Origin: Bradyrhizobium sp. CCH5-F6
GTDB taxonomy: Bacteria; Pseudomonadota; Alphaproteobacteria; Rhizobiales; Xanthobacteraceae
NCBI RefSeq assembly: GCF_001556045.1
Contig: NZ_LSIC01000078.1
Span: forward strand, 99,400-163,399
DNA length: 64,000 bases
Direction: 5' to 3'
A model generated the notes under the pieces. That model did no database searches. It was not told the origin of the DNA and saw nothing but the letters and a program-made list of their open reading frames with translations. Made by a program: the position numbers and the translations under genes. This document shows, piece after piece, positions 35,123-44,291 of the stretch. How positions within the stretch are numbered: position 1 is the first letter of the stretch; every line of letters starts with the position of its first letter.

Positions 35123-36361
35123 ATGATTGCTCCACAAGCAGAGCCTATTGTTCAAGCGCCACTCTACGCACCCTATTCTGAGGTTGCCTACGCCATTCGT
35201 CTACTCAATGGCGAGCCCGTTCAACGAGTGCGCGATATGATCAGCGCAATTGCCGACCAAACGGGGACACCACAAAATCCCGTTGATTGGTCAGATCCCG
35301 ACACCTGGATCGGAGAGCGTCTTTCGGGCGACTTGCAAAACCTGGCGCGCAAAATATGGGAAGGGAGCGACAAGGAGCTGAATCCTCGCTACCTGAGGGG
35401 GTGCTATCTTTTCATTAACAGAATGAGGCTCTTGGATCGAGTTGGTGGCGTTTATCAGCTCGGAGATAGGGGCCAGAAGTTCTTAGAGAAGGATGAGTCC
35501 ACTCTTCGTGAACTTGACGCGGCAGAAGGTATCCCCAAACTACTTTCCCTTGTTGCCGAGCGCTCTCCCTGTAAGAGAGGAGACATTCTTCCAGCTTGGT
35601 CTGATTATCTAAAAGCCGTTTCACTATTCACGACGCCAAAGACTTTTGCTGACACCCTGCGGCGCAGGCTGATTGCGATGGCCGAACGCAGCTTGATCAC
35701 TCGTGAAGGAAATTATTACACGATCACTGAAACGGGATTGCACTGGTTAAAGGGCTTTTCCCAACCAATCGAAGCTAGCATAGCCACCACGGCGCCTTCT
35801 TCGAAGCGCACCACAGTTGCGGAAGCTGCTCATGCGCACAATGAAGAGCAGTTGATCGCGTTTCGAGCCCGTTTGATGCAGTTGGAGCCGACTCAATTTG
35901 AGCACTTCGTCAAAGAACTGCTTGATGCAATGGACTATGAAGACGTTCGCGTCACAAAGGTCAGCGGCGACAAGGGCGTTGATGTAGTTGCTCGTGTTCA
36001 GTTTGGTATAACTGAAATAACCGAGGTGGTGCAGGTCAAGCGCACTGAGAATACAATTACTCGCCCCAAGGTTGATGAATTGCGTGGAGCGCTCCCATAC
36101 TTCAAAGCCATTCGCGGCACAATTATCAGCCTTGGCAGCTTCGCGAGAGGTGCGCAGGAGGGGGCGCTATTCATTGGAGCCGCACCAATAACTCTAATTG
36201 ACGGTAAACGCCTTCTTGATCTGTGTATAAAGCACCAAGTTGGTATTCGACGCAGCCCTGTTGAAATCTACGAGATCGACGAGGCCTTCTTCGCAGAAAA
36301 GTTCACTCAGGAAGACGTCGAAGAGGAGAGCCCGATCGACGGCAACATTGACGATACATAG
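35123..36361 (+). CDS. mrr: Mrr-type restriction endonuclease
   Basis: The 412-residue protein combines an N-terminal Mrr_N-like winged-helix region (RVRDMISAIADQTG, IWEGSDKELNPRYLRGCYLFINRMRLLDRVGGVYQLGDRG) and a second helix-turn-helix-like part with a C-terminal PD-(D/E)xK nuclease. In the latter, E260 (FEHFVKELL), D287 (GDKGVDVVA) and Q304-V305-K306 form the catalytic set. Mrr enzymes cut methylated or otherwise modified foreign DNA without a partner methylase. Codon use is clearly more A/T-rich than both neighbours, pointing to recent acquisition. No methyltransferase gene is adjacent. The ATG start follows a CAGGTCAACTAC leader. Confidence 0.88.
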   Translation: MIAPQAEPIVQAPLYAPYSEVAYAIRLLNGEPVQRVRDMISAIADQTGTPQNPVDWSDPDTWIGERLSGDLQNLARKIWEGSDKELNPRYLRGCYLFINRMRLLDRVGGVYQLGDRGQKFLEKDESTLRELDAAEGIPKLLSLVAERSPCKRGDILPAWSDYLKAVSLFTTPKTFADTLRRRLIAMAERSLITREGNYYTITETGLHWLKGFSQPIEASIATTAPSSKRTTVAEAAHAHNEEQLIAFRARLMQLEPTQFEHFVKELLDAMDYEDVRVTKVSGDKGVDVVARVQFGITEITEVVQVKRTENTITRPKVDELRGALPYFKAIRGTIISLGSFARGAQEGALFIGAAPITLIDGKRLLDLCIKHQVGIRRSPVEIYEIDEAFFAEKFTQEDVEEESPIDGNIDDT

Positions 36362-36370
36362 GCGCATCAA

Positions 36371-37684
36371 ATGCCGCTTGAAGACCGCTACGGCCTGCCG
36401 CTCTCCACCACCTCGCACGAGGCGGCGGCCGCCTATCGCGAAGGCGTCGACCTCATGCTCGCGGGCTGGACCGGCACGGCAGAGACGCTGGAGCACGCGA
36501 TTGCGGCTGACCCCGATTTCGCGCTGGCCCATATCGCCCGCGCCCGCGTGCACGGCTTTTACCAACAGGGCGATCTCGCCCGAAGCAAGGCGGCGCTGGC
36601 GCGCGAGCTGGCGGCAAAGCGCGGCAACGAGCGCGAGCGCTCGCATGTCGAGACGCTGGCGCTCGCGATCGAGGGCCGGCTGCCCGAGGCGATCGCATCG
36701 ACGCTGAAGCACATCGACGCATGGCCGCGTGACGCCGTGGTGCTGTCGCTGCCGCTCGGCGCGTTCGGCCTGTTCGCCTTCTCCGGCATGGCCGACCACG
36801 ATCGCGCCCGGCACGAGCTCTGCGAGCGCGTCGCACAGCATTATGGCGAGGACTGGTGGTTCCTCACCATGTCCGGCTGGGCGATGACGGAGAACGGCGA
36901 CATCGTGCGCGGCCGCGCCGTCACCGAGCGCGGCTTCAATCTTCGCCGGGCGAATGCCCATGCCGCGCACGCAGTGCTGCATGCGATGTTCGAGGACGGC
37001 TCGATCGATGAGGCCGACCGGCTCGTCGACGAATGGATCCCCACTTACGACCGCGCCGGAATCCTGCACAGCCATATCCGCTGGCACCAGGCGCTCGGCG
37101 CGCTCGAACATGGCGATGCGGCACGGGCGCTGTCGATCTATGCCGACGTGATCCAGCCCTCCGCCACGCAGGCGCCGCCGCTCAACCTCGTCACCGACAG
37201 CGCCTCGCTGCTCTGGCGCCTGTCGGCCTACGGCCATGCCGTGCCAAGGGCACTGTGGCTGGACGCCGATGCCGCCGCGCAAAAGCTGTTCCCGAGGTCG
37301 AGCCTGTCCTTTGCCGACGTCCACATGGCGCTGTTCGCGGCTGCCACGCAGAACCGCGAGGCGCTCGCCGCGCGCCTTGCGGCGATCGAGCAGCGGCTCG
37401 CCGACGGCAAACTGCCGGCCGGCCCCGTGGTGCCGGCAATCTGCCGCGCACTCCTGGCTTTCGCGGATGAGGATTACGGGACTTGCGTCCAGGTGCTCGC
37501 GCCGGTGCTGGCCGAGGTCGTCCGCATCGGCGGCAGCCACGCCCAGCGCGAGCTGATCGAGGACACCTATATCGTCGCGCTCATGCGCAGCGGCGATCTG
37601 CCTCGCGCCCGCGCCGTGCTGGACGCCCGCTTGCATCGCCGGCCCTCCCTGCGCGATACGCGCTGGCAGGCGGCGATGGCTTGA
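36371..37684 (+). CDS. TPR protein, TTC38-like
   Basis: The 437-residue protein is all-helical with degenerate tetratricopeptide repeats (FALAHIARARVHGFYQQGDLARSK, VHMALFAAATQNREALAARL). Overall it resembles the TTC38-like family that begins with DRYGxPLSTxSxxAxxxYxxGxDxxL, visible here as DRYGLPLSTTSHEAAAAYREGVDLML. It is probably cytoplasmic, with no signal peptide. Function is unknown. It starts 9 bp after the Mrr gene but its base composition is native, so that juxtaposition is likely from insertion of mrr upstream. The CoA-transferase-like pair follows at 34 bp. Confidence 0.82.
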   Translation: MPLEDRYGLPLSTTSHEAAAAYREGVDLMLAGWTGTAETLEHAIAADPDFALAHIARARVHGFYQQGDLARSKAALARELAAKRGNERERSHVETLALAIEGRLPEAIASTLKHIDAWPRDAVVLSLPLGAFGLFAFSGMADHDRARHELCERVAQHYGEDWWFLTMSGWAMTENGDIVRGRAVTERGFNLRRANAHAAHAVLHAMFEDGSIDEADRLVDEWIPTYDRAGILHSHIRWHQALGALEHGDAARALSIYADVIQPSATQAPPLNLVTDSASLLWRLSAYGHAVPRALWLDADAAAQKLFPRSSLSFADVHMALFAAATQNREALAARLAAIEQRLADGKLPAGPVVPAICRALLAFADEDYGTCVQVLAPVLAEVVRIGGSHAQRELIEDTYIVALMRSGDLPRARAVLDARLHRRPSLRDTRWQAAMA

Positions 37685-37718
37685 GGCAGGATGCAAAAAA
37701 ACCGACCGGAGGACGCCC

Positions 37719-38537
37719 ATGACCGAGATCGTTGCGCTTGATGCGCTGGCTGCACGTGTCGCATCCGGACAGTCGCTGGCCGTCCCCGTGGACCGCTCCG
37801 GCGTCGCGATGGCCGCGACCGCCGCGATCATCGCTGCGGGCATCGACAATCTTCATCTGGTCTGCGTTCCCATCAGCGGCATGCAGGCCGATCTCCTGAT
37901 CGGCGCCGGCGCAGTCAAGACGCTCGAAACCAGTGCCGTCTCGCTCGGTGAGGCCGGTGGCGCGCCGCGCTTCGGTGCTGCGGTGCGGGCCGGCTCCTTG
38001 ACGCTGCGCGACGCCACCTGTCCCGCCATTCATGCCGGCCTGGTGGCGGCGCAGCACGGTGTGCCCTTCATGCCGATCGCCGGCATCATCGGCAGTGACC
38101 TGCTCGAGGTGCGGCCCGACTGGAAGGTGATCGACAGCCCGGTCGGCGAGCCGCGCAAAGTCGTCGTCGTGCCGGCGATCAAACCCGACGTCGCACTGTT
38201 TCACGCGCCGGAGGCCGACCGTGCCGGCAATGTCAGAATCGGCCGCTTCCGCGAGCTCGCCACCATGGCCTATGCCGCCAGGCGCACGCTGGTCACCGTT
38301 GAACGCATCGTCGACCGCAATTTGCTGGAGACGGAAGATTCCGCCGCCGGCGTCCTGCCCTCGCTCTACGTCGACGCCATCGCGGTCGCCGAGCGCGGCG
38401 CCTGGCCGCTCGCACTGTGGGACGAATATCCCGCGGACGAGGCCGAGATCGCACGATACACGGCGATGGCGCGCAGCGAAGAGGGCTTTCGCGCCTATCT
38501 CTCCACGTTCCTCTCGCACCGCAAGCAGGTGGCGTAA
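37719..38537 (+). CDS. CoA-transferase-like protein, subunit A
   Basis: The 272-residue protein belongs to the family I CoA-transferase fold, alpha-type. Typical segments are SGQSLAVPVDRSGVAMAATAAIIAAGIDN, CVPISGMQADLLIGAGAVKTLETSAVSLGEAGGAPRF and FMPIAGIIGSDLL, GRFRELATMAYAARRTLVTVE. It is translationally coupled to subunit B, whose ATG follows the stop codon directly. The pair either moves CoA between acyl groups or, as in the related IpdAB, hydrolyses a ring C-C bond of an acyl-CoA; substrate is unknown. GGAGGACGCCC precedes the start. Confidence 0.85.
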   Translation: MTEIVALDALAARVASGQSLAVPVDRSGVAMAATAAIIAAGIDNLHLVCVPISGMQADLLIGAGAVKTLETSAVSLGEAGGAPRFGAAVRAGSLTLRDATCPAIHAGLVAAQHGVPFMPIAGIIGSDLLEVRPDWKVIDSPVGEPRKVVVVPAIKPDVALFHAPEADRAGNVRIGRFRELATMAYAARRTLVTVERIVDRNLLETEDSAAGVLPSLYVDAIAVAERGAWPLALWDEYPADEAEIARYTAMARSEEGFRAYLSTFLSHRKQVA

Positions 38538-39281
38538 ATGCAGTCCGAGCACGAGCGCCGCGAGATCCTCATTGCCACCATCGCCGATCTGCTCGACGGA
38601 ATCCGCCACGTCGCGGTCGGCGCGTCGTCGCCGATTCCCGCCGCCGGCGCGATGCTGCTACGCGCGCGGAACGCGCGCGACGGCAAGCCGCCGGTGCACA
38701 TCTCGATCCTGGGCTCGCAGCGGCACAATTTCTTCACGAATGGCGGCATCGAACTGTTCGACTGCGCAGCGCAAGGCCGGGTCGACGCGTTCTTTCTCGG
38801 CGGCGGCCAGATCGACGGCGAAGGCAACATCAACCTCGTCGGCACCGGCGATTATCCGAGAAACGACGTGCGCTGGCCGGGCTCGTTCGGCTCGGCCTAT
38901 CTCTATCACCTGATCCCGCGCGTGATCCTCTTTCGCGAGGAGCATTCGCCGCGTGTGTTCGTGCCGAAGGTCGATTTCGTCAGCGCCCGGGCAATCACGC
39001 CGGAAGTGCCCCGCCGCGGCGGCCCCCACGCGCTTCTGACCAACATGGCGCTGTTCGATTTCGATCGCGAGGCGGGCGGCTTCGCCTTACGCTCGGTGCA
39101 TCCGCCCTTTACCCCGGCCGACATCAAGAAGAATACCGGCTTCGACTATGCCGAGCCGGAGGTCGTCCGTGAGACGCCGCGGCCCGACGACGCAACCCTG
39201 GCTTTGCTGCGCGGACAGATTCTCGACGAACTCGCCGAGACTTATCCGGCCTTTGCGCGGAGCATGACGCAGGCGGCGTGA
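38538..39281 (+). CDS. CoA-transferase-like protein, subunit B
   Basis: The 247-residue beta-type subunit has AVGASSPIPAAGAMLLRARN near residue 27, LGSQRHNFFTNGGIELFDCAAQGRVDAFFLGGGQIDGEGNINL near 55 and TNMALFDFDREAGGFALRSVHP near 170. I do not see the Glu-Asn-Gly motif that supplies the catalytic glutamate in family I CoA-transferases. This loss is known in IpdB-like hydrolases, so transferase activity is doubtful. It begins immediately after the stop of subunit A and probably forms an A2B2-type complex with it. Confidence 0.83.
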   Translation: MQSEHERREILIATIADLLDGIRHVAVGASSPIPAAGAMLLRARNARDGKPPVHISILGSQRHNFFTNGGIELFDCAAQGRVDAFFLGGGQIDGEGNINLVGTGDYPRNDVRWPGSFGSAYLYHLIPRVILFREEHSPRVFVPKVDFVSARAITPEVPRRGGPHALLTNMALFDFDREAGGFALRSVHPPFTPADIKKNTGFDYAEPEVVRETPRPDDATLALLRGQILDELAETYPAFARSMTQAA

Positions 39282-39490
39282 TCGCGCCGCGTCCGCCACG
39301 AAAAAAACACCGGCGTGGCGGCAAGTACTGGCCGGACGGGTTGGGCGATCGGGCGAATTGCCGTCGGGGTGACGCAGTGGTATTCCAGGCGGGTCTTGCA
39401 GAGCGAACGGGATCGCAACGAATTTGCGGTTCGATGGTTGCCGGACGGAACCTTTCCGCCGCCACGGCCCTCCGGCATACGAGCCCGACA

Positions 39491-40069
39491 ATGCGCCTCT
39501 GCCGACCAGTCCTCGCCGCCTTGAGCATGGCCTTGGCAAGTCCTTGTTTTGCCGAGACTTCCAAGCCCATCCCGGTCAACAATCCGCCGGCACAGCAGAA
39601 CGCCTTCATCGATCTCCTGGCGCTGATGTCCGGTCACTGCAAGACATTCAAGGTCGCAGGCCGCCCCTTCGCGTGCAAAACGGTGGCCTATGCCCACGGC
39701 GACAAGGGCCGGGTCAATTTCGCAGTTGCGGTGGATGACCCCTCCGATGACAGCCATGTGGTGTCGTTCTCCGGGGAGAACGGCAAGCGCGCCGACGACA
39801 ATTCCTACGAGTTGCCGATCGACCGCATGCTGCTCAATTCCAAGGACCGCCCCCGGGTCGACGGCCTGCCGGTGCCGGCCGAGCAGACCTCCACCGGCGT
39901 CTGCCGCCAGACCGGCAATTTCGCCGCCAGGAAGGTGAACGACGTCACCTGCTCGGCAACCGACAACCAGGGCCGGAAATACGAGCTCTTGTTCGTCTCC
40001 GACGGAACGCCGGTCAGCGTGCGCCGCATCCGCCAATCGGCACCGTCGATCCAGGACCCGTTCAAGTAA
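39491..40069 (+). CDS. secreted hypothetical protein
   Basis: A 192-residue protein with signal peptide (MRLCRPVLAALSMALASPCFAE) and a mature domain with four cysteines (GHCKTF, FACKTV, GVCRQT, VTCSAT), probably in two disulfide bridges. The VDDPSDDSHVVSFSGENGKRADDNSYELPIDRM segment is polar and strand-rich. I do not recognise the family. ATG at 39491 opens the signal peptide; a longer frame upstream lacks sense. It is convergent with oleate hydratase. Confidence 0.72.
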   Translation: MRLCRPVLAALSMALASPCFAETSKPIPVNNPPAQQNAFIDLLALMSGHCKTFKVAGRPFACKTVAYAHGDKGRVNFAVAVDDPSDDSHVVSFSGENGKRADDNSYELPIDRMLLNSKDRPRVDGLPVPAEQTSTGVCRQTGNFAARKVNDVTCSATDNQGRKYELLFVSDGTPVSVRRIRQSAPSIQDPFK

Positions 40070-40078
40070 CTCCCCCCA

Positions 40079-41638
40079 TCACGCGAATGCCTTTTCCAGC
40101 GTCGCGAAGATCACGGCGAGCGACTTGTCGTGCCGCGTCACCGGCGGCACAGGGCGGTCGATCTTCATCAGCTGATAGACCGCCATCTGCGCCGCGCGCA
40201 CCGAATATTCGACGGTGAACACGACGTCGTCGGGGATCTCGACGAACTGGCTGACGAAGGCGAGGTTCACCGAATTGCTCGGCACGGGCAGCGGCCGGTC
40301 GGTGATGCTCCGCGGCATGAACATGCTGGTGATGTAGGGCATTCGGCAGGGAATGCAGATCGCATCCTCGAACATTGCGGGATCGAAGTTCAGGTGACCG
40401 CAGAGCTCCTTCAGGATTTCGGCGCCGCCGCAATCGGACATCGGCTTGCCGACGAAGTTGCCGACGCGATCGGGATGCAGCGCATAGCCCCAGAACACCT
40501 GCACGTTCTTCGGCTGTCCGGCGAAATGCGGCTGGTGGTAGAGCACGACCGACATCAGCCAGTTGGAATCCTTGAAAGTGACGAGCCCGCCGGTGCCGGC
40601 CCTGTTGCCGGAGAAGGCTTCCATCCGCTCGAAGAACCGTGGATCGCGGCAGGTCACCGTGAAGGACAGCCAGTATGATTCCGGGATCGAATGGTTGAAT
40701 GCGGACGGATTGCCGAATTCGGGACGTCCCTTCGCGATCGCCTCCCACAGCGCCCAGCCCTGGCTGTCCGCCTTGGTCAGGCGGGGCGGCGGCTCGGTCA
40801 TGGTGCCCAGGCTGGAGGCGTCCGTCATCGAGCCGTTCTGGAAGAAGACGAGATCGCCGTCGTCGAGGCGGACGTTGGCGGTGCGGCTGTCGCGGTCGAG
40901 CGTGAGCTGGCGCACGCGCAAGCGCGCGCCTTCGGCCTCGAAGGCAATGTCGGTGACGCGGGTGCCGCGCACGAATTGCACGCCCTGCCGCTTCAGCCAG
41001 TCGGCAAGCGGCCGCACGATCGCGTCATACTGATTGTAGACCGTGCGCTTGACGCCGGCGAGGGTTTCGATGCGCGGGAATTCGTTCATGAAGCGGTGCA
41101 GATAGCGCTTCAGCTCGACCGCGCTGTGCCAGGGCTGGAAGGCGAAAGTGGTCTGCCACATGTACCAGAAATTGGACTCGAAGAATTTCGGCGACAGCCA
41201 GTCGGTGATGCGGCTGTTGCCGAGGGTCTCCTCCGAGGCCTCGGTGAGCCGCAGCAGCTCGAGCCGGTCGCGTGCGGAGAAGCCCATGTGGGAGACGTCG
41301 ATCTTGAAGCGGTTGCGGTCGACCAGCCGCGCCCTGGAGTGCGCCGGATTCTCCACGTTGAACGCGACGGTCTCGTCCCGCACGCTCAGGCCCGGACGCT
41401 CAAGCGAAGGAATGCTCGAGAGCAGATCCCAGGTGCATTCGTAATGGTCGGTGGTGAGCATGCGTCCGCCGCGCAGCGAATAGGCGCCGTTCGCGAGCTG
41501 CGCGCCGTCGAGGCTGCCCCCGACCAACGGCTGCGCCTCGTAGATCACGATGTCGGGGCCCGGCAGCTGCGCATCGCGGACGAGAAACGCTGCGCCCGCA
41601 AGCGATCCAATGCCGCCGCCGATGAAATACGCCTTCAT
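40079..41638 (-). CDS. ohyA: oleate hydratase
   Basis: The 519-residue flavoprotein matches the myosin-cross-reactive antigen family, which adds water to cis-9 double bonds of unsaturated fatty acids such as oleate to give 10-hydroxy acids. The FAD motif GGGIGSLAGAAFLVRD is at the N-terminus, YEAQPLVGGSLDG follows, and the family-specific RGGRMLTTDHYECTWDLL, FQPWHSAVELKRYLHRFMNE and SMTDASSLG segments are intact. It probably detoxifies or modifies exogenous unsaturated fatty acids at the membrane. ATG at 41638 is preceded by GAGGCAGG. The next gene upstream on the same strand is an acyl-CoA ligase about 95 bp away. Confidence 0.92.
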   Translation of the reverse strand: MKAYFIGGGIGSLAGAAFLVRDAQLPGPDIVIYEAQPLVGGSLDGAQLANGAYSLRGGRMLTTDHYECTWDLLSSIPSLERPGLSVRDETVAFNVENPAHSRARLVDRNRFKIDVSHMGFSARDRLELLRLTEASEETLGNSRITDWLSPKFFESNFWYMWQTTFAFQPWHSAVELKRYLHRFMNEFPRIETLAGVKRTVYNQYDAIVRPLADWLKRQGVQFVRGTRVTDIAFEAEGARLRVRQLTLDRDSRTANVRLDDGDLVFFQNGSMTDASSLGTMTEPPPRLTKADSQGWALWEAIAKGRPEFGNPSAFNHSIPESYWLSFTVTCRDPRFFERMEAFSGNRAGTGGLVTFKDSNWLMSVVLYHQPHFAGQPKNVQVFWGYALHPDRVGNFVGKPMSDCGGAEILKELCGHLNFDPAMFEDAICIPCRMPYITSMFMPRSITDRPLPVPSNSVNLAFVSQFVEIPDDVVFTVEYSVRAAQMAVYQLMKIDRPVPPVTRHDKSLAVIFATLEKAFA

Positions 41639-41733
41639 GACCTGCCTCGATTTTTCATTCCAATGTCGCGGCGACATTGCATCCGGCGGATGCGGTCGAG
41701 GTTGCGCTGGATCAAGGGCGAGGCGAGGCGAAA

Positions 41734-43560
41734 TCACGTCGACGTTATCGCCACCGGCTTCTTGGCGTAGACCTGCTCGATCTCGGCGGCGAAGCGGCGC
41801 TCGAGCGCGGGGCGCTTGTTCTTCAGCGTCGGCGTGAGCAGGCCGCCGGCAATGGTCCACGGATCCAGCGTCCACCATACCGCGCGCGGTGTCGCGTAGG
41901 ACGGATAGGCCTTCACGGCGGCCGCTATTCTGGCCAGCAGCACCGCTCGTTCCGCCGCGGCGCCTTGCTTGCCGCTTGCCGCGAGCTTTTCCTTCTCCTG
42001 CACCCAGGCTCTTGCATTCAGCACGACCAACGCGGCAAGGAACGGACGCTGTTCGCCGATCACCAACGCCTGCTCGAACAAGGGATCGGCGAGGATTGCG
42101 GTTTCCAGATCCACCGGCGCGATCTTCTCGCCGGTTGAAGTGACGAGGATATCCTTGATGCGACCGGTGATGGTGATGCGCCTATTCTCGATTCGGGCCT
42201 GATCGCCGGTGTGCAGCCAGCCGTCGGCCTCCTTGACCCTGCGTGTCTCCTCCGGCTTGTGCCAGTAGCCGAGCATCACGCTCGGCCCGCGAACGAGCAG
42301 TTCGTCGAGCTCGCCCAGCCTGACCTCCAGACCGTCCAGGACGCGGCCGACGGAGGACGGATTGTTGTCGTCGGGCGTATTGACGGAAACGACCGGCGAG
42401 GTCTCGGTCATGCCGTAGCCTTGAAGGATGTCGAGCCCGAGCGCGAGAAACAGGCGGATGACCGGCTCGGCAATCGGAGCGCCGCCGGAAACCGCAACGC
42501 GCAGACGCCCGCCGAACTGGGCCAGCACCTTGTCGGCGACGAAACGCTTCAGGAGCGGCCAGGCGAGCCGGTCGAACAGCGCCGGCGAGCCGCGACGCTG
42601 CCGCGCATCGAAGCGTCGGCCGCCGACGGCAAGCGCAAGATCGAACAGCGCGCGTTCTGCGCCTCCGGCCGCCGCGCGACGTTGCATGATCAGAGCATAG
42701 ATGCGTTCATAGATGCGCGGCACCGAGACAAGCACCGTCGGCCGCACCGTTTTCAGGTCTTCCGCGAGCTGCGGCACCGAGCGCGCATAGGCGACGCAGG
42801 CGCCGACCGCGATCGGATAGTAATAGCCGCCGGTACGCTCGAAGGTGTGGGAGAGCGGCAGGAACGACAGGAATACGTCGTTCGGCACGGCCGCGATGCG
42901 CCGTGCGACCGCCTTCACATTGGCGACGATGTTCTCATGCGACAGCATCACGCCCTTGGGCCGGCCGGTCGTGCCCGAGGTGTAGACGATGGCGGCAAGA
43001 TCGCCCGGCGCGACCGCGATGTCAGCTAACGGCGCGGCTGCGTCCGGCGCGGCCGCGAGCCAGCGATCGAGCGCGACGATACGGGCGTCGGCGGCAGTGA
43101 GCCCCGCCGCATCCGCGCAGACGATGCGCTTGAGATGATCGAGCGGCTGGCCGGTGGCGGTGATCGCCTGCCAGCGCGACAGCGTATCCACGAACAGCAG
43201 ACGCGCGCCGGAATCGGCGAGGATGTAGGCGATGCTGTCCGGATTGTCGACGGCATGCATCGGCACCGGCACGAGGCCGCGCGACAGCGCCGCCTGATCC
43301 ATCGCGACATGCGGAATGCCGTTCGGCATCAGGATGGCGACACGCTCGCCCGGCGCGAAATCCTCCGCCGCCAGCGCGCGCCGCCAACGCTCGAACTCCG
43401 CGTCGATCTCCTGCCAGGACTTGCCGATCCAGCATCCCGCCGCCGCGTCGAAATGACGATAGGCCTCGGCCGCCGGCGTCGCATCCACTCGCCAGCGCAG
43501 GAGCTGCGGCAGCGTGGTCACGTCGGCGAGCCCGCGCGGTTGACTGATCGGCTGTGACAT
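41734..43560 (-). CDS. long-chain acyl-CoA ligase (AMP-dependent)
   Basis: The 608-residue enzyme belongs to the long-chain FadD15/FAA-like branch. The AMP signature YTSGTTGRPKGVMLSHENI is near residue 185, FLPLSHTFERTGGYYYPI follows, GYGMTETSPVVSVNTPDDN is near 375, and DGWLHTGDQARIE near 455. The extended C-terminus with a helical segment before TPTLKNKRPALERRF, which carries the late lysine, fits eukaryote-like ACSL proteins. It activates long fatty acids to CoA esters. AAAGGACGCC precedes the ATG at 43560. Proximity to oleate hydratase suggests joint handling of exogenous fatty acids. Confidence 0.9.
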   Translation of the reverse strand: MSQPISQPRGLADVTTLPQLLRWRVDATPAAEAYRHFDAAAGCWIGKSWQEIDAEFERWRRALAAEDFAPGERVAILMPNGIPHVAMDQAALSRGLVPVPMHAVDNPDSIAYILADSGARLLFVDTLSRWQAITATGQPLDHLKRIVCADAAGLTAADARIVALDRWLAAAPDAAAPLADIAVAPGDLAAIVYTSGTTGRPKGVMLSHENIVANVKAVARRIAAVPNDVFLSFLPLSHTFERTGGYYYPIAVGACVAYARSVPQLAEDLKTVRPTVLVSVPRIYERIYALIMQRRAAAGGAERALFDLALAVGGRRFDARQRRGSPALFDRLAWPLLKRFVADKVLAQFGGRLRVAVSGGAPIAEPVIRLFLALGLDILQGYGMTETSPVVSVNTPDDNNPSSVGRVLDGLEVRLGELDELLVRGPSVMLGYWHKPEETRRVKEADGWLHTGDQARIENRRITITGRIKDILVTSTGEKIAPVDLETAILADPLFEQALVIGEQRPFLAALVVLNARAWVQEKEKLAASGKQGAAAERAVLLARIAAAVKAYPSYATPRAVWWTLDPWTIAGGLLTPTLKNKRPALERRFAAEIEQVYAKKPVAITST

Positions 43561-43961
43561 GGCGTCCTTTCGAAACCTTCGATTCCAATGAAGTTGGGGG
43601 AGACTAGGCCGACCGGCCCTGGACGCGTTGATCTTCAGCAAGCCGGCCACGCTTCAAAGGCGCGATCCTCGCCGCGCTCTCCGGGCGCCACGGCTTCCTC
43701 CATTCCCATCGTGAACAGAATCGCGATGACGCTGCCGAACCTCGACGGCACATTCGCGAATCGTCGCCAACAATGCGACGCGATCGCGGCAATCGCGGCA
43801 AGGTGATGACCGACGTCCCGATCGCGGCCGAGAGCTACGACAATGCTTTCTGCGACCCGATTCGTCCCGAACCGGAACCGCTGCGTCGTTTCGACGCCCG
43901 CACTAGCCGGAACGCGCAAGATGCTCATGTGTTGTCCCATACATTCAACTGGAGTGATGAC
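43561..43961. other. gene-free interval of about 400 bp
   Basis: This divergent gap lies between the acyl-CoA ligase gene and the His/Tyr-rich secreted protein gene. Open frames here are low-quality and overlap one another. No hairpin or known motif stands out; it presumably holds both promoters. Confidence 0.5.
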
Positions 43962-44270
43962 ATGAAGTATCTCTTTGTCGCGATGGTCGCCGGTGCTGCG
44001 GCGCTGGCCGGCGGGTCGACGGCGAATGCAGCCAACAGGGACAGCGGCAAGCAGCGCGCGCAGGAAAGCCAGTCGACCGACATCAGCGCCCACCGCAGGA
44101 ACTGGCACCACCGCCATCATCATTGGCGGCATCATCACGGCTATTATCGGCCCCACTATCGAAGTTACGGCTACTATCCGCGGCACCATGGCTACTATGG
44201 CGGCGGGCCGTACGGATATTACGGTGGCGGTCCCGGCGTAACGTTCAGCTTCGGCGGCGGTCGCTGGTAA
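43962..44270 (+). CDS. secreted His/Tyr/Gly-rich small protein
   Basis: A 102-residue protein with signal peptide (MKYLFVAMVAGAAALAGGSTANA) and a mature part that is strikingly rich in His (HHRHHHWRHHHG) followed by Tyr/Gly repeats (YGYYPRHHGYYGGG). Such composition could bind metal ions in the periplasm; it parallels the Gly/Tyr-rich protein at 4.9 kb. GGAG 8 bases before ATG supports the start. A hairpin terminator follows directly. Confidence 0.75.
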   Translation: MKYLFVAMVAGAAALAGGSTANAANRDSGKQRAQESQSTDISAHRRNWHHRHHHWRHHHGYYRPHYRSYGYYPRHHGYYGGGPYGYYGGGPGVTFSFGGGRW

Positions 44271-44291
44271 AGCCAGACGCTGATGAGACGA

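Noticed and set aside
35123..37684. Mrr plus TPR genes as a two-gene defence operon
   Set aside because: They are 9 bp apart, but base composition differs sharply and the TPR protein resembles a chromosomal TTC38-like family, so proximity is more likely from insertion.
43635..44189. A 184-codon minus-strand frame in the gap and across the His/Tyr-rich gene
   Set aside because: It is mostly the complement of the low-complexity His/Tyr region and lacks a ribosome-binding site.
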